Counted from the stretch's first letter, positions 13,650-29,771 are shown. The stretch: DNA of 64,000 nucleotides from Pseudomonas sp. Z8(2022) (GCF_025837155.1 NZ_CP107549.1:620001-684000), one strand, 5' to 3'. The notes: a model not told the origin generated them from the letters alone. Program-made: numbers and translations.

Positions 13650-14183
13650 GTGGCTAAGCGTTGGTACGTCGTGCATGCTTACTCGGGTTACGAGAAGCAT
13701 GTCATGCGCTCGCTCATCGAGCGCGTGAAACTGGCTGGTATGGAAGATGACTTCGGCGAGATTCTCGTTCCCACTGAAGAAGTGGTCGAGATGCGCAATG
13801 GTCAGAAGCGCAAGAGTGAGCGCAAGTTCTTCCCTGGCTACGTTCTTGTGCAGATGGAAATGAACGAGGCGACTTGGCACTTGATCAAGGATACGCCGCG
13901 CGTCATGGGCTTCATCGGTGGTACTGCCGACAAACCGGCGCCCATCACTGAGAAAGAAGCTGAAGCCATCCTGCGTCGTGTCGCTGACAGTGGCGACAAG
14001 CCCAAGCCGAAGACGCTGTTCGAGCCGGGCGAGATGGTTCGTGTTGTCGATGGTCCGTTCGCCGATTTCGGTGGCGTGGTCGAAGAAGTGAATTACGAAA
14101 AGAGCCGCATCCAGGTTGCTGTGACCATTTTTGGTCGCTCCACCCCGGTCGAGCTGGAGTTCAGTCAGGTCGAGAAGGCATAA
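13650..14183 (+). CDS. nusG: Transcription antitermination factor NusG
   Basis: A 177-residue factor that binds RNA polymerase and couples it to ribosomes (via S10) or Rho. The N-terminal NGN domain begins [16 protein letters not shown], and the C-terminal KOW domain (about 126-175) contains [19 protein letters not shown]. The start is GTG at 13650. It forms a two-gene unit with secE closed by a perfect terminator at 14203-14229. Confidence 0.97.
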   Translation: MAKRWYVVHAYSGYEKHVMRSLIERVKLAGMEDDFGEILVPTEEVVEMRNGQKRKSERKFFPGYVLVQMEMNEATWHLIKDTPRVMGFIGGTADKPAPITEKEAEAILRRVADSGDKPKPKTLFEPGEMVRVVDGPFADFGGVVEEVNYEKSRIQVAVTIFGRSTPVELEFSQVEKA

Positions 14184-14202
14184 CTGACATAAGCATCCCT
14201 CA

Positions 14203-14229
14203 CCCCGCAGCCGCAGGCTGCGGGGTTTT
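14203..14229 (+). terminator. secE-nusG terminator
   Basis: A perfect 10-bp stem CCCCGCAGCC (14203-14212) / GGCTGCGGGG (14216-14225), loop GCA, then TTTTG. It separates nusG from rplK. The 73 bp to rplK must then hold a promoter and the L1 target, but I see no clear match for either. Confidence 0.88.
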
Positions 14230-14302
14230 GTCGTCACTGGGATAAATGCGTAAGTAACCTCGGGGAGCCGTCAGGCGTTCGAACCCGAAATTGGAGTAGC
14301 TA

Positions 14303-14734
14303 ATGGCTAAGAAGATTCAGGCTTATATCAAGCTGCAGGTTAAAGCCGGTCAGGCAAACCCGTCGCCACCCGTTGGTCCCGCTCTGGGTCAGCACGGTGT
14401 GAACATCATGGAATTCTGCAAGGCGTTCAACGCCAAGACTCAAGGCGTCGAGCCGGGTCTGCCGACTCCCGTGATCATCACTGTATACAGTGACCGCAGC
14501 TTTACCTTTGAAACCAAGAGCACCCCGGCTGCTGTACTGCTGAAGAAGGCCGCTGGCCTGACCAGCGGTTCCGCTCGTCCGAACACCGTCAAAGTAGGCA
14601 CCGTTACCCGTGCTCAGCTGGAAGAGATCGCCAAGACCAAACAGGCTGATCTGACTGCCGCTGACCTGGATGCGGCCGTGCGCACCATCGCCGGCTCCGC
14701 TCGTAGCATGGGCCTGAACGTGGAGGGTGTGTAA
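14303..14734 (+). CDS. rplK: 50S ribosomal protein L11
   Basis: A 143-residue protein of the GTPase-associated centre, binding 23S near helix 43-44 and needed for the RelA stringent response. The N-terminal [20 protein letters not shown] with its proline-rich hinge and the C-terminal RNA-binding half (ending [13 protein letters not shown]) are intact. It is the first gene of rplKAJL-rpoBC; its stop codon overlaps the rplA start in TAATG, giving tight coupling. In E. coli L1 represses this pair at the leader. Confidence 0.97.
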   Translation: MAKKIQAYIKLQVKAGQANPSPPVGPALGQHGVNIMEFCKAFNAKTQGVEPGLPTPVIITVYSDRSFTFETKSTPAAVLLKKAAGLTSGSARPNTVKVGTVTRAQLEEIAKTKQADLTAADLDAAVRTIAGSARSMGLNVEGV

Positions 14735-15429
14735 TGGCTAAGTTGACCAAGCGCCAAAAGGCCATCGCGGCCAAGGTTGAAGCCGGCAAGGCCTACACCT
14801 TCGAAGAAGCTGCCAGCCTGCTGGCCGAGCTGTCTGCCGTCAAGTTCACCGAGTCCTTCGACGTCGCCGTGAACCTGGGTGTAGACCCGCGTAAATCCGA
14901 CCAGGTTGTACGTGGCGCCACCGTTCTGCCGAACGGCACTGGCAAAACCGTACGCGTTGCCGTGTTCACCCAGGGCCCGGGCGCTGAAGCTGCCCTGGCT
15001 GCCGGTGCTGACAAGGTCGGTATGGATGATCTGGCTGCCGAAATGAAGGCCGGTGATCTGAACTACGACGTGGTCATCGCTTCTCCGGACGCCATGCGTG
15101 TTGTTGGCCAGCTGGGTCAGGTTCTCGGTCCGCGCGGCCTGATGCCGAACCCGAAAGTCGGCACCGTGACTCCGGACGTCGCTACCGCTGTCAAGAATGC
15201 CAAGGCTGGTCAGGTGCGTTTCCGTACCGACAAGAACGGCATCATCCACACCTCCGTTGGCAAGGTCGGCTTCGAAGCCGCTGCGCTGAAGCAGAACGTG
15301 GAAGCCCTGCTGGCTGACCTGAAGCGTCTGAAGCCGTCGACTTCGAAAGGCATCTACGTCAAGCGCGTGACCCTGAGCACCACCATGGGGCCGGGTCTGA
15401 TCATCGATCAGGCTTCGCTCGACGCGTAA
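14734..15429 (+). CDS. rplA: 50S ribosomal protein L1
   Basis: A 231-residue protein of the mobile L1 stalk that releases deacylated tRNA from the E site. It contains the signature [14 protein letters not shown]. Start ATG at 14734 overlaps the rplK stop by one base. L1 is the autoregulator of the rplKA unit in E. coli and probably here. After it comes a 211-bp leader for rplJ. Confidence 0.97.
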   Translation: MAKLTKRQKAIAAKVEAGKAYTFEEAASLLAELSAVKFTESFDVAVNLGVDPRKSDQVVRGATVLPNGTGKTVRVAVFTQGPGAEAALAAGADKVGMDDLAAEMKAGDLNYDVVIASPDAMRVVGQLGQVLGPRGLMPNPKVGTVTPDVATAVKNAKAGQVRFRTDKNGIIHTSVGKVGFEAAALKQNVEALLADLKRLKPSTSKGIYVKRVTLSTTMGPGLIIDQASLDA

Positions 15430-15479
15430 GTGATTGGCCGGCAGCGTGCGTGCTGTCGGCCTTGAAAGATTGGGGTCCC

Positions 15480-15640
15480 TGCCTGGCGGGGGCTATCCAA
15501 GACCGTAGGTGACTCGCGTTTTAAATGTCAGGTTCGCCTGATGGCCTACGCAGATGGTGCTCCCGATTCGTTACCGAATCAGACACCAAAACGCCGCCGA
15601 ACCTCGGTTTGGCGAAACGGTAAAATCCAGGAGTAAACCC
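15480..15640 (+). promoter_or_regulatory. rplJ leader (L10 autoregulatory RNA)
   Basis: The spacer before rplJ contains paired segments such as CCGTAGGTGAC near 15503 and GGCCTACGCAG near 15543. This layout fits the L10 leader where the L10-(L12)4 complex represses rplJL translation. The location is exact for this family. I have not folded it. Confidence 0.6.
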
Positions 15641-16141
15641 GTGGCAATTAAACTCGAAGACAAGAAGGCCATCGTCGCTGAAGTCAACGAGGCTGCCAAA
15701 GCCGGTCTGTCCGCTGTCGTGGCTGATGCCCGTGGCGTGACCGTCGGCGCAATGACCGGACTCCGTAAAGAGGCCCGCGAAGCTGGTGTGTACGTGAAAG
15801 TCGTGCGTAACACCCTGCTCAAGCGCGCCGTTGAAGGCACTCAGTTCGACGTGCTCAACGACGTGTTCAAAGGCCCGACCCTGATCGCTTTCTCCAACGA
15901 ACACCCGGGCGCTGCTGCTCGTCTGTTCAAGGAGTTCGCCAAGGGTCAGGACAAGTTCGAGATCAAGGCAGCTGCGTTCGAGGGCAAGTTCCTCGCAGCA
16001 AACCAGATCGACGTACTGGCAAGCCTGCCGACCCGTGATGAGGGCATTGCGCAGCTGATGAGCGTTATCCAAGGCGCCACCAGCAAGCTCGCTCGCACAC
16101 TGGCAGCTATTCGCGACCAGAAAGAAGCTGCTGCTGCCTAA
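15641..16141 (+). CDS. rplJ: 50S ribosomal protein L10
   Basis: A 166-residue stalk base protein. The N-terminal domain binds 23S beside L11, and the C-terminal helix holds L7/L12 dimers. The start is GTG at 15641 with CAGGAG nine bases upstream. It begins [15 protein letters not shown]; the longer frame from 15554 would run into the regulatory leader. rplL follows 80 bp later. Confidence 0.96.
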   Translation: MAIKLEDKKAIVAEVNEAAKAGLSAVVADARGVTVGAMTGLRKEAREAGVYVKVVRNTLLKRAVEGTQFDVLNDVFKGPTLIAFSNEHPGAAARLFKEFAKGQDKFEIKAAAFEGKFLAANQIDVLASLPTRDEGIAQLMSVIQGATSKLARTLAAIRDQKEAAAA

Positions 16142-16221
16142 GGCGGCGTGAGCACTTTCGAAATCAAACGTTTAATTTGATGGTCGCGTAGGCCGTCACC
16201 CCAATACAGGAATTGATAGTC

Positions 16222-16593
16222 ATGTCTCTGACTAACGAGCAAATCATCGAAGCTATCGGCCAGAAATCCGTTATGGAAATCGTTGAGCTGATCAAGGCGA
16301 TGGAAGAAACCTTCGGCGTTACCGCTGCTGCTGCCGTTGCCGCTGGCCCGGCTGCTGGTGCTGCTGCCGCTGCTGAAGAGCAGACCGAGTTCAACGTTGT
16401 TCTGGCTGAAGCCGGCGACAAGAAAGTGAACGTGATCAAGGCTGTTCGCGAGCTGACCGGTCTGGGTCTGAAAGAAGCCAAAGAGAAAGTCGACGGCGCT
16501 CCTCAGGTCATCGCTGAAGGCCTGAGCAAAGAAGCTGCAGAAGACGCCAAGAAGAAGCTGGAAGAAGCTGGCGCCAAGGTCGAGCTCAAGTAA
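16222..16593 (+). CDS. rplL: 50S ribosomal protein L7/L12
   Basis: A 123-residue stalk protein, present as dimers, that recruits translational GTPases. The N-terminal dimerisation domain begins [11 protein letters not shown]. It is followed by an Ala-rich hinge (about 34-53) and a C-terminal domain ending in [13 protein letters not shown] at 16222 with AGGA upstream is preferred to a TTG three codons earlier. A hairpin and T-tract follow and probably reduce transcription into rpoB, since L7/L12 is made in excess. Confidence 0.96.
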   Translation: MSLTNEQIIEAIGQKSVMEIVELIKAMEETFGVTAAAAVAAGPAAGAAAAAEEQTEFNVVLAEAGDKKVNVIKAVRELTGLGLKEAKEKVDGAPQVIAEGLSKEAAEDAKKKLEEAGAKVELK

Positions 16594-16639
16594 GTTCGCA
16601 TCTTGCGTCTACAGCCCGAGCGACTCGCATAAGGCTGAT

Positions 16640-16669
16640 GGCTGGTGGCTTTTGCCACCGGCCTTTTTC
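16640..16669 (+). terminator. Attenuator/terminator between rplL and rpoB
   Basis: GGCTGGTGGC (16640-16649) pairs with GCCACCGGCC (16654-16663) with one G:U pair and a TTTT loop, then TTTTT. It is probably only partly effective, because no promoter for rpoBC is obvious afterwards. Confidence 0.75.
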
Positions 16670-16676
16670 CGTTCTA

Positions 16677-16785
16677 GGTTGGCTGTTCGACAGCCGACCT
16701 GGAGCAGAAAAAATCCCGCCCGAGAGGCGGTCGCAAACCGAGGGTTTGCAAGATTTTCTGGTCATCGCCGCCGGCGCTGGCCAAA
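16677..16785 (+). other. Paired-hairpin region, likely mRNA processing site
   Basis: A perfect 10-bp hairpin (16677-16686 / 16690-16699, loop TCG) is followed by a composite structure. GCAAACC (16733-16739) pairs with GGTTTGC (16743-16749), inside flanking AGAAAA and TTTTCT arms. E. coli has an RNase III cut between rplL and rpoB, so this may be its counterpart. Confidence 0.45.
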
Positions 16786-16814
16786 CAAGCAGGTGACCAA
16801 GCTGGGGAACGCTG

Positions 16815-19800
16815 ATGGCTTACTCATACACTGAGAAAAAACGTATCCGCAAGGACTTTAGCAAGTTGCCGGATGTCATGGATGTGCCTTACCTCCTGGC
16901 CATCCAGCTGGATTCGTATCGCGAATTCCTGCAGCAAGGGGTGAGCAAGGAACAGTTCCGTGACATCGGCCTGCATGCGGCCTTCAAATCCGTATTCCCG
17001 ATCATCAGCTACTCCGGCAACGCCGCTCTGGAGTACGTCGGCTATCGCCTGGGCGAGCCGGCGTTCGACGTCAAGGAGTGCGTCCTGCGTGGCGTGACCT
17101 TCGCCGTGCCGCTGCGCGTGAAAGTGCGCCTGATCATTTTCGACAAAGAATCGTCGAACAAAGCGATCAAGGACATCAAAGAGCAGGAAGTGTACATGGG
17201 CGAAATCCCGCTCATGACCGAGAACGGTACCTTCGTCATCAACGGTACCGAGCGTGTGATCGTGTCCCAGCTGCACCGTTCGCCGGGTGTGTTCTTCGAC
17301 CACGACCGTGGCAAGACCCACAGCTCGGGCAAGCTGCTGTACTCCGCTCGCATCATTCCTTACCGCGGTTCCTGGCTGGACTTCGAGTTCGACCCGAAGG
17401 ACGCGGTATTCGTGCGTATCGACCGTCGCCGCAAACTGCCGGCTTCCGTCCTGCTGCGTGCGCTGGGCTACAGCACCGAAGAAGTGCTGGATGCCTTCTA
17501 CGACACCAACGTCTTCCACGTTAAGGGCGAGACCCTGAGCCTGGAGCTGGTTCCGCAGCGTCTGCGCGGTGAAGTCGCGGTCCTGGACATCAAGGACGCC
17601 AGCGGCAAGGTGATCGTGGAGCAGGGTCGTCGTATCACTGCCCGTCACATCAATCAGCTGGACAAGGCTGGCATCAAGGAGCTGGAAGTTCCGCTCGATT
17701 ACGTCATTGGCCGTACCACTGCCAAGGCCATCGTGCACCCGGCTACCGGCGAGATCATCGCCGAATGCAATACCGAGCTGACCGCCGACCTGCTGGCCAA
17801 GATGGCCAAGGCTCAGGTTGTGCGTTTCGAGACGTTGTACACCAACGACATCGACTGCGGTCCGTTCATCTCCGACACCCTGAAGATCGACAGCACCACC
17901 AATCAGCTGGAAGCGCTGGTCGAGATCTACCGCATGATGCGTCCTGGCGAGCCGCCAACCAAGGATGCCGCCGAGACCCTGTTCAACAACCTGTTCTTCA
18001 GCGCCGAGCGTTACGATCTGTCCGCCGTTGGCCGCATGAAGTTCAACCGTCGTATCGGTCGCACCGAGATCGAAGGTTCGGGCGTGCTGAGCAAGGAAGA
18101 CATCGTTGCCGTACTGAAGACTCTGGTCGATATTCGTAACGGCAAGGGCATCGTCGACGACATCGACCACCTCGGTAACCGCCGCGTTCGTTGCGTTGGC
18201 GAAATGGCCGAGAACCAGTTCCGTGTCGGCCTGGTGCGCGTAGAGCGTGCGGTCAAGGAACGCCTGTCGATGGCCGAAAGTGAAGGCCTGATGCCGCAGG
18301 ACCTGATCAACGCCAAGCCGGTTGCGGCAGCGGTGAAGGAGTTCTTCGGTTCCAGCCAGCTCTCGCAGTTCATGGACCAGAACAACCCGCTCTCCGAGAT
18401 CACCCACAAGCGTCGCGTCTCCGCACTCGGCCCAGGCGGTCTGACCCGTGAGCGCGCCGGCTTCGAAGTCCGCGACGTGCACCCGACCCACTACGGCCGC
18501 GTGTGCCCGATCGAAACCCCTGAAGGTCCGAACATCGGTCTGATCAACTCGCTGGCTGCCTATGCCCGCACCAACCAGTACGGCTTCCTGGAAAGCCCGT
18601 ACCGTGTGGTCAAGGAAGGCAAGGTCACCGACGAGATCGTGTTCCTGTCCGCCATCGAAGAAGCCGATCACGTGATCGCGCAGGCTTCCGCCACCCTTAA
18701 CGACAAGGGTGAGCTGGTCGACGAGCTGGTTGCCGTGCGTCACCTGAACGAATTCACCGTCAAGGCGCCGGAAGACGTCACCCTGATGGACGTTTCGCCG
18801 AAGCAGGTCGTTTCCGTCGCTGCCTCGCTGATTCCGTTCCTCGAGCACGACGACGCCAACCGTGCACTGATGGGTTCGAACATGCAGCGTCAGGCTGTAC
18901 CGACCCTGCGCGCCGACAAGCCGCTGGTAGGTACCGGCATGGAGCGCAACGTCGCCCGTGACTCCGGCGTATGCGTGGTGGCTCGTCGTGGTGGTGTGAT
19001 CGACTCGGTCGACGCCAGCCGTATCGTGGTTCGCGTCAACGACGACGAAGTCGAAACCGGTGAAGCCGGTGTCGACATCTACAACCTGACCAAGTACACC
19101 CGCTCCAACCAGAACACCTGCATCAACCAGCGTCCGCTGGTGAGCAAGGGTGATCAGGTTTCGCGTGGCGACATCATGGCCGACGGCCCGTCCACCGACA
19201 TGGGTGAACTGGCGCTGGGTCAGAACATGCGCGTCGCGTTCATGCCGTGGAACGGCTTCAACTTCGAAGACTCCATCTGCCTGTCCGAGCGCGTGGTTCA
19301 GGAAGACCGCTTCACCACCATCCACATTCAGGAACTGACCTGTGTGGCGCGTGACACCAAGCTCGGCCCAGAGGAAATCTCCTCTGACATCCCGAACGTG
19401 GGTGAAGCTGCTCTGAACAAGCTGGACGAAGCCGGTATCGTCTACGTCGGCGCCGAAGTCGGCCCGGGCGACATCCTGGTTGGCAAGGTCACTCCGAAAG
19501 GCGAGACCCAGCTGACTCCGGAAGAGAAACTGCTGCGCGCGATCTTCGGTGAGAAGGCGTCCGACGTTAAGGACACCTCGCTGCGTGTGCCGACCGGCAC
19601 CAAGGGTACCGTTATCGACGTACAGGTCTTCACCCGTGACGGCGTCGAGCGTGACAGCCGTGCCTTGGCGATCGAGAAGCAGCAGCTGGACGAGATCCGC
19701 AAAGACCTGAACGAAGAGTTCCGCATCGTCGAGGGCGCGACCTTCGAGCGTCTGCGTTCGGCCCTGGTCGGTGCCACTGCCGAAGGCGGTGCCGGTCTGA

Positions 19801-20888
19801 AGAAAGGCACCGTGATCACCGACGAGTTCCTTGACGGTCTCGAGCGTGGCCAGTGGTTCAAACTGCGCATGGCCGACGACGCCCTGAACGAGCAGCTGGA
19901 GAAGGCCCAGGCCTACATCTCCGACCGCCGTCAGATGCTCGACGACAAGTTCGAAGACAAGAAGCGCAAGCTGCAGCAGGGCGACGACCTCGCTCCGGGC
20001 GTACTGAAGATCGTCAAGGTCTACCTGGCCATCCGCCGTCGCATCCAGCCGGGTGACAAGATGGCCGGTCGTCACGGTAACAAGGGTGTGGTCTCGGTGA
20101 TCATGCCGGTTGAAGACATGCCGCACGACGCCAACGGTACTCCGGTCGACATCGTGCTGAACCCGCTGGGTGTTCCGTCGCGTATGAACGTCGGTCAGAT
20201 CCTTGAAACCCACCTGGGCCTGGCGGCCAAGGGCCTGGGCGAGAAGATCAACCGCATGCTCGAAGAGCAGCGCAAGATCGCCGAACTGCGCAAGTTCCTC
20301 AACGAGATCTACAACGAGATCGGTGGGCGCAAGGAAAACCTCGACGAGTTCTCCGACAACGAGATCCTCGAGCTGGCGAAGAACCTCAAAGGCGGTGTAC
20401 CGATGGCGACTGCCGTGTTCGACGGCGCCAAGGAAACCGAGATCAAGGCCATGCTGAAGCTGGCCGATCTGCCTGAGAGCGGCCAGATGCGCCTGTTCGA
20501 CGGTCGTACCGGTAACCAGTTCGAGCGCCCGACCACTGTCGGTTACATGTACATGCTCAAACTGAACCACCTGGTGGACGACAAGATGCACGCCCGTTCC
20601 ACTGGTTCCTACAGCCTGGTTACCCAGCAGCCGCTGGGTGGTAAGGCGCAGTTCGGTGGTCAGCGTTTCGGGGAGATGGAGGTCTGGGCTCTGGAAGCCT
20701 ACGGCGCGGCCTACACCCTGCAGGAAATGCTGACGGTGAAGTCGGACGACGTGAACGGCCGTACCAAGATGTACAAGAACATCGTGGATGGCGATCACCG
20801 CATGGAGCCGGGCATGCCCGAGTCCTTCAACGTGTTGATCAAAGAGATTCGTTCGCTCGGCATCGACATCGATCTGGAAACCGAATAA
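16815..20888 (+). CDS. rpoB: RNA polymerase beta subunit
   Basis: The 1357-residue beta subunit, normal Pseudomonas length. The rifampicin pocket (about residues 513-540) reads [12 protein letters not shown]... and then [13 protein letters not shown]. The classic resistance positions (Q513, D516, H526 and S531 by E. coli numbering) carry the sensitive residues. The catalytic-site neighbour [12 protein letters not shown] is near the C-terminal third. ATG at 16815. rpoC starts 63 bp downstream in the same unit. Confidence 0.98.
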   Translation: MAYSYTEKKRIRKDFSKLPDVMDVPYLLAIQLDSYREFLQQGVSKEQFRDIGLHAAFKSVFPIISYSGNAALEYVGYRLGEPAFDVKECVLRGVTFAVPLRVKVRLIIFDKESSNKAIKDIKEQEVYMGEIPLMTENGTFVINGTERVIVSQLHRSPGVFFDHDRGKTHSSGKLLYSARIIPYRGSWLDFEFDPKDAVFVRIDRRRKLPASVLLRALGYSTEEVLDAFYDTNVFHVKGETLSLELVPQRLRGEVAVLDIKDASGKVIVEQGRRITARHINQLDKAGIKELEVPLDYVIGRTTAKAIVHPATGEIIAECNTELTADLLAKMAKAQVVRFETLYTNDIDCGPFISDTLKIDSTTNQLEALVEIYRMMRPGEPPTKDAAETLFNNLFFSAERYDLSAVGRMKFNRRIGRTEIEGSGVLSKEDIVAVLKTLVDIRNGKGIVDDIDHLGNRRVRCVGEMAENQFRVGLVRVERAVKERLSMAESEGLMPQDLINAKPVAAAVKEFFGSSQLSQFMDQNNPLSEITHKRRVSALGPGGLTRERAGFEVRDVHPTHYGRVCPIETPEGPNIGLINSLAAYARTNQYGFLESPYRVVKEGKVTDEIVFLSAIEEADHVIAQASATLNDKGELVDELVAVRHLNEFTVKAPEDVTLMDVSPKQVVSVAASLIPFLEHDDANRALMGSNMQRQAVPTLRADKPLVGTGMERNVARDSGVCVVARRGGVIDSVDASRIVVRVNDDEVETGEAGVDIYNLTKYTRSNQNTCINQRPLVSKGDQVSRGDIMADGPSTDMGELALGQNMRVAFMPWNGFNFEDSICLSERVVQEDRFTTIHIQELTCVARDTKLGPEEISSDIPNVGEAALNKLDEAGIVYVGAEVGPGDILVGKVTPKGETQLTPEEKLLRAIFGEKASDVKDTSLRVPTGTKGTVIDVQVFTRDGVERDSRALAIEKQQLDEIRKDLNEEFRIVEGATFERLRSALVGATAEGGAGLKKGTVITDEFLDGLERGQWFKLRMADDALNEQLEKAQAYISDRRQMLDDKFEDKKRKLQQGDDLAPGVLKIVKVYLAIRRRIQPGDKMAGRHGNKGVVSVIMPVEDMPHDANGTPVDIVLNPLGVPSRMNVGQILETHLGLAAKGLGEKINRMLEEQRKIAELRKFLNEIYNEIGGRKENLDEFSDNEILELAKNLKGGVPMATAVFDGAKETEIKAMLKLADLPESGQMRLFDGRTGNQFERPTTVGYMYMLKLNHLVDDKMHARSTGSYSLVTQQPLGGKAQFGGQRFGEMEVWALEAYGAAYTLQEMLTVKSDDVNGRTKMYKNIVDGDHRMEPGMPESFNVLIKEIRSLGIDIDLETE

Positions 20889-20951
20889 CACGACGTGAAT
20901 CGGCAGCGGGGCAAGACCAGCCCGCTGCCCGCTCCGCCAGGAGGAAAGGCC

Positions 20952-25151
<4,200 letters not shown>

Positions 25152-25156
25152 GTCGA

Positions 25157-25185
25157 AGCCCTGCTGGTTCGCTAGCGGGGCTTTG
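25157..25185 (+). terminator. rpoBC terminator
   Basis: AGCCCTGCT (25157-25165) pairs with AGCGGGGCT (25174-25182) with one G:U pair, then TT. The T-tract is short. A good promoter for rpsL begins three bases further on. Confidence 0.65.
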
Positions 25186-25187
25186 CC

Positions 25188-25216
25188 TTGACTGGGGACG
25201 TGAGTCTCTTTAGACT
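25188..25216 (+). promoter_or_regulatory. str operon promoter
   Basis: TTGACT (25188-25193) and TAGACT (25211-25216) with a 17-bp spacer, about 82 bp before rpsL and directly after the rpoC hairpin. Confidence 0.7.
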
Positions 25217-25297
25217 CATGCACCCCTAAATTTGGCAGGGCGTTCGGCTCTGCCATCTTTATTTGTGAGCGTCGAAAGACAACAGTGGAGCTAGTAG

Positions 25298-25669
25298 ATG
25301 GCAACTATCAACCAGCTGGTACGTCAGCCGCGTAAGCGTATCGTCGAGAAATCCGACGTGCCTGCGCTGCAGAACTGCCCGCAGCGTCGTGGCGTGTGCA
25401 CCCGTGTGTACACCACTACGCCGAAAAAACCTAACTCGGCACTGCGTAAAGTGTGCCGCGTGCGTCTGACCAACGGCTACGAAGTTTCTTCGTACATCGG
25501 CGGTGAAGGCCACAACCTGCAAGAGCACAGCGTCGTGCTGATCCGTGGCGGTCGTGTAAAAGACCTTCCGGGTGTGCGCTACCACACCGTGCGTGGTTCG
25601 CTGGATACCTCCGGCGTCAAAGACCGCAAGCAGGGTCGTTCCAAATACGGTACCAAGCGTCCGAAATAA
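25298..25669 (+). CDS. rpsL: 30S ribosomal protein S12
   Basis: A 123-residue decoding-centre protein. [14 protein letters not shown] holds Lys43, and [13 protein letters not shown] holds Lys88. Both are the streptomycin-sensitive residues, so no classic resistance change is present. It is the first gene of the str operon (rpsL, rpsG, fusA, tuf) and has its own promoter-like element upstream. Confidence 0.98.
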   Translation: MATINQLVRQPRKRIVEKSDVPALQNCPQRRGVCTRVYTTTPKKPNSALRKVCRVRLTNGYEVSSYIGGEGHNLQEHSVVLIRGGRVKDLPGVRYHTVRGSLDTSGVKDRKQGRSKYGTKRPK

Positions 25670-25773
25670 GGCCGCTTGATCCTTTCTATTTAGTTGAGTC
25701 GATAAGAGTAAGGTCGGGCGCGGTGTTTACCGTCAGTCCCGGGCTAACCTGAAGACCGTTTGAGGGCTTATCA

Positions 25774-26244
25774 ATGCCAAGACGTCGTGTAGCAGCAAAG
25801 CGTGAGATCCTGGACGATCCGAAATACGGAAGCCAGATCCTCGCCAAATTCATGAACCACGTGATGGAAAGCGGCAAGAAGGCCGTGGCCGAGCGCATCG
25901 TTTACGGTGCTCTGGACACTGTCAAGGCGCGCAAGAACAGCGATCCCCTGGAGATCTTCGAGAAAGCTCTCGACGCCATCGCTCCGCTGGTCGAAGTCAA
26001 GTCCCGCCGTGTAGGCGGTGCTACCTACCAGGTTCCGGTCGAAGTTCGTCCGTCCCGTCGTAATGCTCTGGCCATGCGCTGGCTGGTGGACTACGCGCGC
26101 AAGCGTGGCGAGAAGTCCATGGCTCTGCGTCTGGCTGGTGAGCTGCTGGATGCTGCTGAAGGCAAAGGTGCTGCGGTCAAGAAGCGTGAAGACGTTCACC
26201 GTATGGCTGAAGCCAACAAGGCTTTCTCGCACTACCGCTTCTAA
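25774..26244 (+). CDS. rpsG: 30S ribosomal protein S7
   Basis: A 156-residue primary binder of the 3' domain of 16S RNA, located near the mRNA exit channel. It begins [20 protein letters not shown]. The 104-bp spacer after rpsL corresponds to the place where S7 represses its own translation in E. coli. It probably contains that target, although I could not confirm a matching structure. Confidence 0.97.
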   Translation: MPRRRVAAKREILDDPKYGSQILAKFMNHVMESGKKAVAERIVYGALDTVKARKNSDPLEIFEKALDAIAPLVEVKSRRVGGATYQVPVEVRPSRRNALAMRWLVDYARKRGEKSMALRLAGELLDAAEGKGAAVKKREDVHRMAEANKAFSHYRF

Positions 26245-26274
26245 TCTCAGCGACACTAACTTTGCGAGGGCTTT

Positions 26275-28410
26275 ATGGCTCGTACTACACCGATCAATCT
26301 CTACCGTAACATCGGTATTTGTGCACACGTGGATGCGGGTAAAACCACTACCACAGAGCGCGTGTTGTTCTATACCGGTGTAAACCACAAGATGGGTGAG
26401 ACCCACGATGGCGCTTCGACCACCGACTGGATGGTTCAGGAGCAAGAGCGTGGTATTACCATCACTTCCGCTGCGGTAACCGCCTTCTGGGCTGGTTCGC
26501 AGAAGCAGTACAAGAATCACCGTGTAAATGTTATCGATACCCCCGGTCACGTTGACTTCACTATTGAAGTAGAGCGCTCGCTGCGCGTGCTCGATGGTGC
26601 TGTCGTTGTGTTCTGCGGTACCTCGGGCGTTGAGCCGCAGTCCGAAACCGTATGGCGTCAAGCCAACAAGTACGGTGTCCCGCGTATCGTCTACGTGAAC
26701 AAGATGGACCGTCAGGGTGCCAACTTCCTGCGCGTTGTCGAGCAGATCAAGAAGCGCCTGGGTCACACCCCGGTTCCGCTTCAGTTGCAAATCGGTTCTG
26801 AAGAGAACTTCGTGGGTCAGGTTGACCTGCTGCGCATGAAGGCCATCTACTGGAACGAAGATGACAAGGGTATGACCTTCCGTGAGGAAGAGATCCCTGC
26901 TGAGCTGCAGGCTCAGGCTGAAGAGTACCGCTCGAACATGGTTGAAGCTGCCGCTGAGGCCAACGAAGAGCTGATGAACAAGTACCTGGAAGAGGGCGAC
27001 CTCTCCCTCGAAGAGATCAAGGCCGGTCTGCGTCAGCGCACCATCGCCTGTGAAATCGTTCCGGCCGTACTGGGTTCCTCCTTCAAGAACAAGGGCGTGC
27101 CTCTGGTTCTCGATGCGGTTATCGACTTCCTGCCGGCTCCAACCGACATCCCGGCGATTCAGGGTATCCATCCTGATCACCTGGAGCAGGGCGATGATGC
27201 GCCGAAAGACGAGCGTCAGGCTTCTGACGATGCTCCGTTCGCGGCGCTGGCGTTCAAGATCGCTACCGACCCCTTCGTTGGTACTCTGACCTTTACCCGT
27301 GTTTATTCCGGTGTTCTCGCTTCCGGCGACTCCGTGATCAACTCGGTCAAGGGCAAGAAGGAGCGCGTTGGTCGTATGGTGCAGATGCACGCCAACCAGC
27401 GTGAAGAGATCAAGGAAGTGCGCGCGGGCGACATCGCTGCTCTGATTGGCATGAAGGATGTCACCACCGGTGACACCCTGTGCGATCTGGACAAGCAGAT
27501 CATCCTCGAGCGTATGGACTTCCCGGAGCCGGTTATCTCGGTTGCTGTCGAGCCGAAAACCAAGGCTGACCAGGAGAAGATGGGTATCGCCCTGGGTCGT
27601 CTGGCTCAGGAAGACCCGTCGTTCCGCGTCAAGACTGACGAAGAAACCGGTCAGACCATCATCTCCGGTATGGGTGAGTTGCACCTGGACATCCTCGTTG
27701 ACCGCATGAAACGCGAGTTCAACGTCGAAGCTAACATCGGTAAGCCGCAGGTTTCCTACCGTGAAACCATCACCAAGGACAATGTCGAGATCGAAGGCAA
27801 GTTCGTTCGTCAGTCCGGTGGTCGCGGTCAGTTCGGTCACTGCTGGATCCGTTTCTCGGCTCCGGACGTGGACGACAAGGGCAACATCACCGAAGGTCTG
27901 GTGTTCACCAACGAAGTTGTAGGTGGTGTGGTTCCGAAGGAATACATCCCGGCGATCCAGAAGGGTATCGAAGAGCAGATGAAGAACGGCGTTGTTGCCG
28001 GCTATCCGCTGATCGGCCTGAAGGCTACCGTGTTTGATGGTTCCTACCACGACGTCGACTCCAACGAGATGGCGTTCAAGATCGCTGCCTCCATGGCGAC
28101 CAAGCAGCTGGCCCAGAAGGGCGGTGGCAAGGTGCTCGAGCCGATCATGAAGGTGGAAGTGGTAACTCCTGAGGACTACATGGGTGACGTGATGGGTGAC
28201 CTGAACCGTCGTCGTGGTCTGATCCAGGGTATGGAAGATTCGGTATCCGGTAAGGTAATCCGTGCCGAAGTTCCGCTGGGCGAGATGTTTGGTTACGCTA
28301 CCGACGTTCGTTCCATGTCCCAGGGTCGCGCCAGCTACTCCATGGAATTCTCCAAGTACGCAGAAGCTCCGTCGAACATCGTCGAAGCACTGGTTAAAAA
28401 ACAAGGCTAA
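26275..28410 (+). CDS. fusA: Elongation factor G
   Basis: A 711-residue translocation GTPase. G1 is [10 protein letters not shown]3 is DTPGHVDF and G4 is NKMDRQGAN, followed by domains II to V. It also splits post-termination ribosomes with RRF. It lies in the str operon 30 bp after rpsG and 30 bp before the second tuf. Confidence 0.98.
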   Translation: MARTTPINLYRNIGICAHVDAGKTTTTERVLFYTGVNHKMGETHDGASTTDWMVQEQERGITITSAAVTAFWAGSQKQYKNHRVNVIDTPGHVDFTIEVERSLRVLDGAVVVFCGTSGVEPQSETVWRQANKYGVPRIVYVNKMDRQGANFLRVVEQIKKRLGHTPVPLQLQIGSEENFVGQVDLLRMKAIYWNEDDKGMTFREEEIPAELQAQAEEYRSNMVEAAAEANEELMNKYLEEGDLSLEEIKAGLRQRTIACEIVPAVLGSSFKNKGVPLVLDAVIDFLPAPTDIPAIQGIHPDHLEQGDDAPKDERQASDDAPFAALAFKIATDPFVGTLTFTRVYSGVLASGDSVINSVKGKKERVGRMVQMHANQREEIKEVRAGDIAALIGMKDVTTGDTLCDLDKQIILERMDFPEPVISVAVEPKTKADQEKMGIALGRLAQEDPSFRVKTDEETGQTIISGMGELHLDILVDRMKREFNVEANIGKPQVSYRETITKDNVEIEGKFVRQSGGRGQFGHCWIRFSAPDVDDKGNITEGLVFTNEVVGGVVPKEYIPAIQKGIEEQMKNGVVAGYPLIGLKATVFDGSYHDVDSNEMAFKIAASMATKQLAQKGGGKVLEPIMKVEVVTPEDYMGDVMGDLNRRRGLIQGMEDSVSGKVIRAEVPLGEMFGYATDVRSMSQGRASYSMEFSKYAEAPSNIVEALVKKQG

Positions 28411-28440
28411 TCCCGCCCTTTAAGTAAGAGGTTTACTGTC

Positions 28441-29634
28441 GTGGCTAAGGAAAAATTCGAACGTAACAAACCGCACGTCAACGTTGGCACCATCGGTCAC
28501 GTTGACCACGGTAAAACCACTCTGACCGCTGCTCTGACCCGCGTCTGCTCCGAAGTTTTCGGTTCGGCCAAGGTTGACTTCGACAAGATCGACAGCGCTC
28601 CGGAAGAAAAAGCTCGTGGTATCACCATCAACACCGCGCACGTAGAGTACGACTCCAATATTCGTCACTACGCGCACGTTGACTGCCCGGGCCACGCCGA
28701 CTACGTGAAGAACATGATCACCGGTGCTGCCCAGATGGACGGCGCGATCCTGGTCTGCTCGGCTGCCGACGGCCCCATGCCGCAAACCCGTGAGCACATC
28801 CTGCTGTCCCGTCAGGTAGGCGTACCGTACATCGTTGTCTTCCTGAACAAGGCTGACATGGTTGACGACGCTGAGCTGCTGGAACTGGTCGAGATGGAAG
28901 TTCGCGACCTGCTGAGCACCTACGACTTCCCGGGTGACGACACTCCGATCATCATCGGCTCCGCGCTGATGGCTCTGAACGGCGAAGACACCAACGAGCT
29001 GGGCACTTCTGCTGTCAAGAAGCTGGTCGAGACTCTGGATACCTACATTCCGGAGCCGGTTCGTGCCATCGACAAGCCGTTCCTGATGCCGATCGAAGAC
29101 GTGTTCTCGATCTCCGGCCGCGGTACTGTAGTGACCGGTCGTGTTGAGCGCGGTATCGTCAAGGTCCAGGAAGAAATCGAAATCGTTGGTCTGCGTCCGA
29201 CCACCAAAACCACCTGCACCGGCGTTGAGATGTTCCGCAAGCTGCTGGATGAAGGTCGTGCTGGTGAGAACTGCGGCGTGCTGCTGCGCGGCACCAAGCG
29301 TGATGAAGTCGAGCGTGGTCAGGTTCTGGCCAAGCCGGGCACCATCAAGCCGCACACCAAGTTCGAAGCAGAAGTGTACGTATTGTCCAAGGAAGAAGGT
29401 GGTCGTCACACCCCGTTCTTCAAGGGCTACCGTCCGCAGTTCTACTTCCGTACCACTGACGTAACCGGTTCGTGCGAACTGCCGGAAGGCGTTGAGATGG
29501 TAATGCCGGGCGACAACATCAAGATGGTTGTCACCCTGATCAAGCCGATCGCCATGGAAGACGGCCTGCGCTTCGCAATTCGCGAAGGCGGTCGTACCGT
29601 TGGTGCCGGCGTGGTTGCCAAGATCATCGAGTAA
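28441..29634 (+). CDS. tufA: Elongation factor Tu (copy 2, str operon)
   Basis: A 397-residue EF-Tu identical in protein sequence to the copy at 11907. The start is GTG at 28441 with AAGAGG upstream. The DNA of the two genes is nearly the same, but flanks diverge at once. It is the last gene of the str operon, closed by a very strong terminator. Confidence 0.98.
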   Translation: MAKEKFERNKPHVNVGTIGHVDHGKTTLTAALTRVCSEVFGSAKVDFDKIDSAPEEKARGITINTAHVEYDSNIRHYAHVDCPGHADYVKNMITGAAQMDGAILVCSAADGPMPQTREHILLSRQVGVPYIVVFLNKADMVDDAELLELVEMEVRDLLSTYDFPGDDTPIIIGSALMALNGEDTNELGTSAVKKLVETLDTYIPEPVRAIDKPFLMPIEDVFSISGRGTVVTGRVERGIVKVQEEIEIVGLRPTTKTTCTGVEMFRKLLDEGRAGENCGVLLRGTKRDEVERGQVLAKPGTIKPHTKFEAEVYVLSKEEGGRHTPFFKGYRPQFYFRTTDVTGSCELPEGVEMVMPGDNIKMVVTLIKPIAMEDGLRFAIREGGRTVGAGVVAKIIE

Positions 29635-29649
29635 TCGACGATCCGCTTG

Positions 29650-29683
29650 AAAGAAAAGGGCCCTTCGGGGCCCTTTTCTTTTG
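29650..29683 (+). terminator. str operon terminator
   Basis: A 14-bp perfect stem AAAGAAAAGGGCCC (29650-29663) / GGGCCCTTTTCTTT (29668-29681) with a TTCG tetraloop. It is symmetric enough to work on either strand. Confidence 0.9.
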
Positions 29684-29771
29684 TCTCCGCCATCCCTGGC
29701 GGGCGACCCTTTGGGCCGTCGCGGGGCGACGTCAAAAATCACTCCCGGTGATTTTTTGAACTGGTTAAAAG

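Noticed and set aside
18349..18435. Possible rifampicin or streptomycin resistance changes in rpoB and rpsL
   Set aside because: The usual rpoB positions and rpsL Lys43 and Lys88 all carry sensitive-type residues.
16824..20891. An uninterrupted open frame of over 1350 residues antisense to rpoB
   Set aside because: The biased codon use of a highly expressed GC-rich gene removes stop codons on the opposite strand. The antisense product has no recognisable domain, and the sense strand is certain to be rpoB.
25771..28404. An antisense frame of 877 residues over rpsG and fusA
   Set aside because: A codon-bias shadow covering two genuine genes and their spacer. No ribosome binding site or domain.
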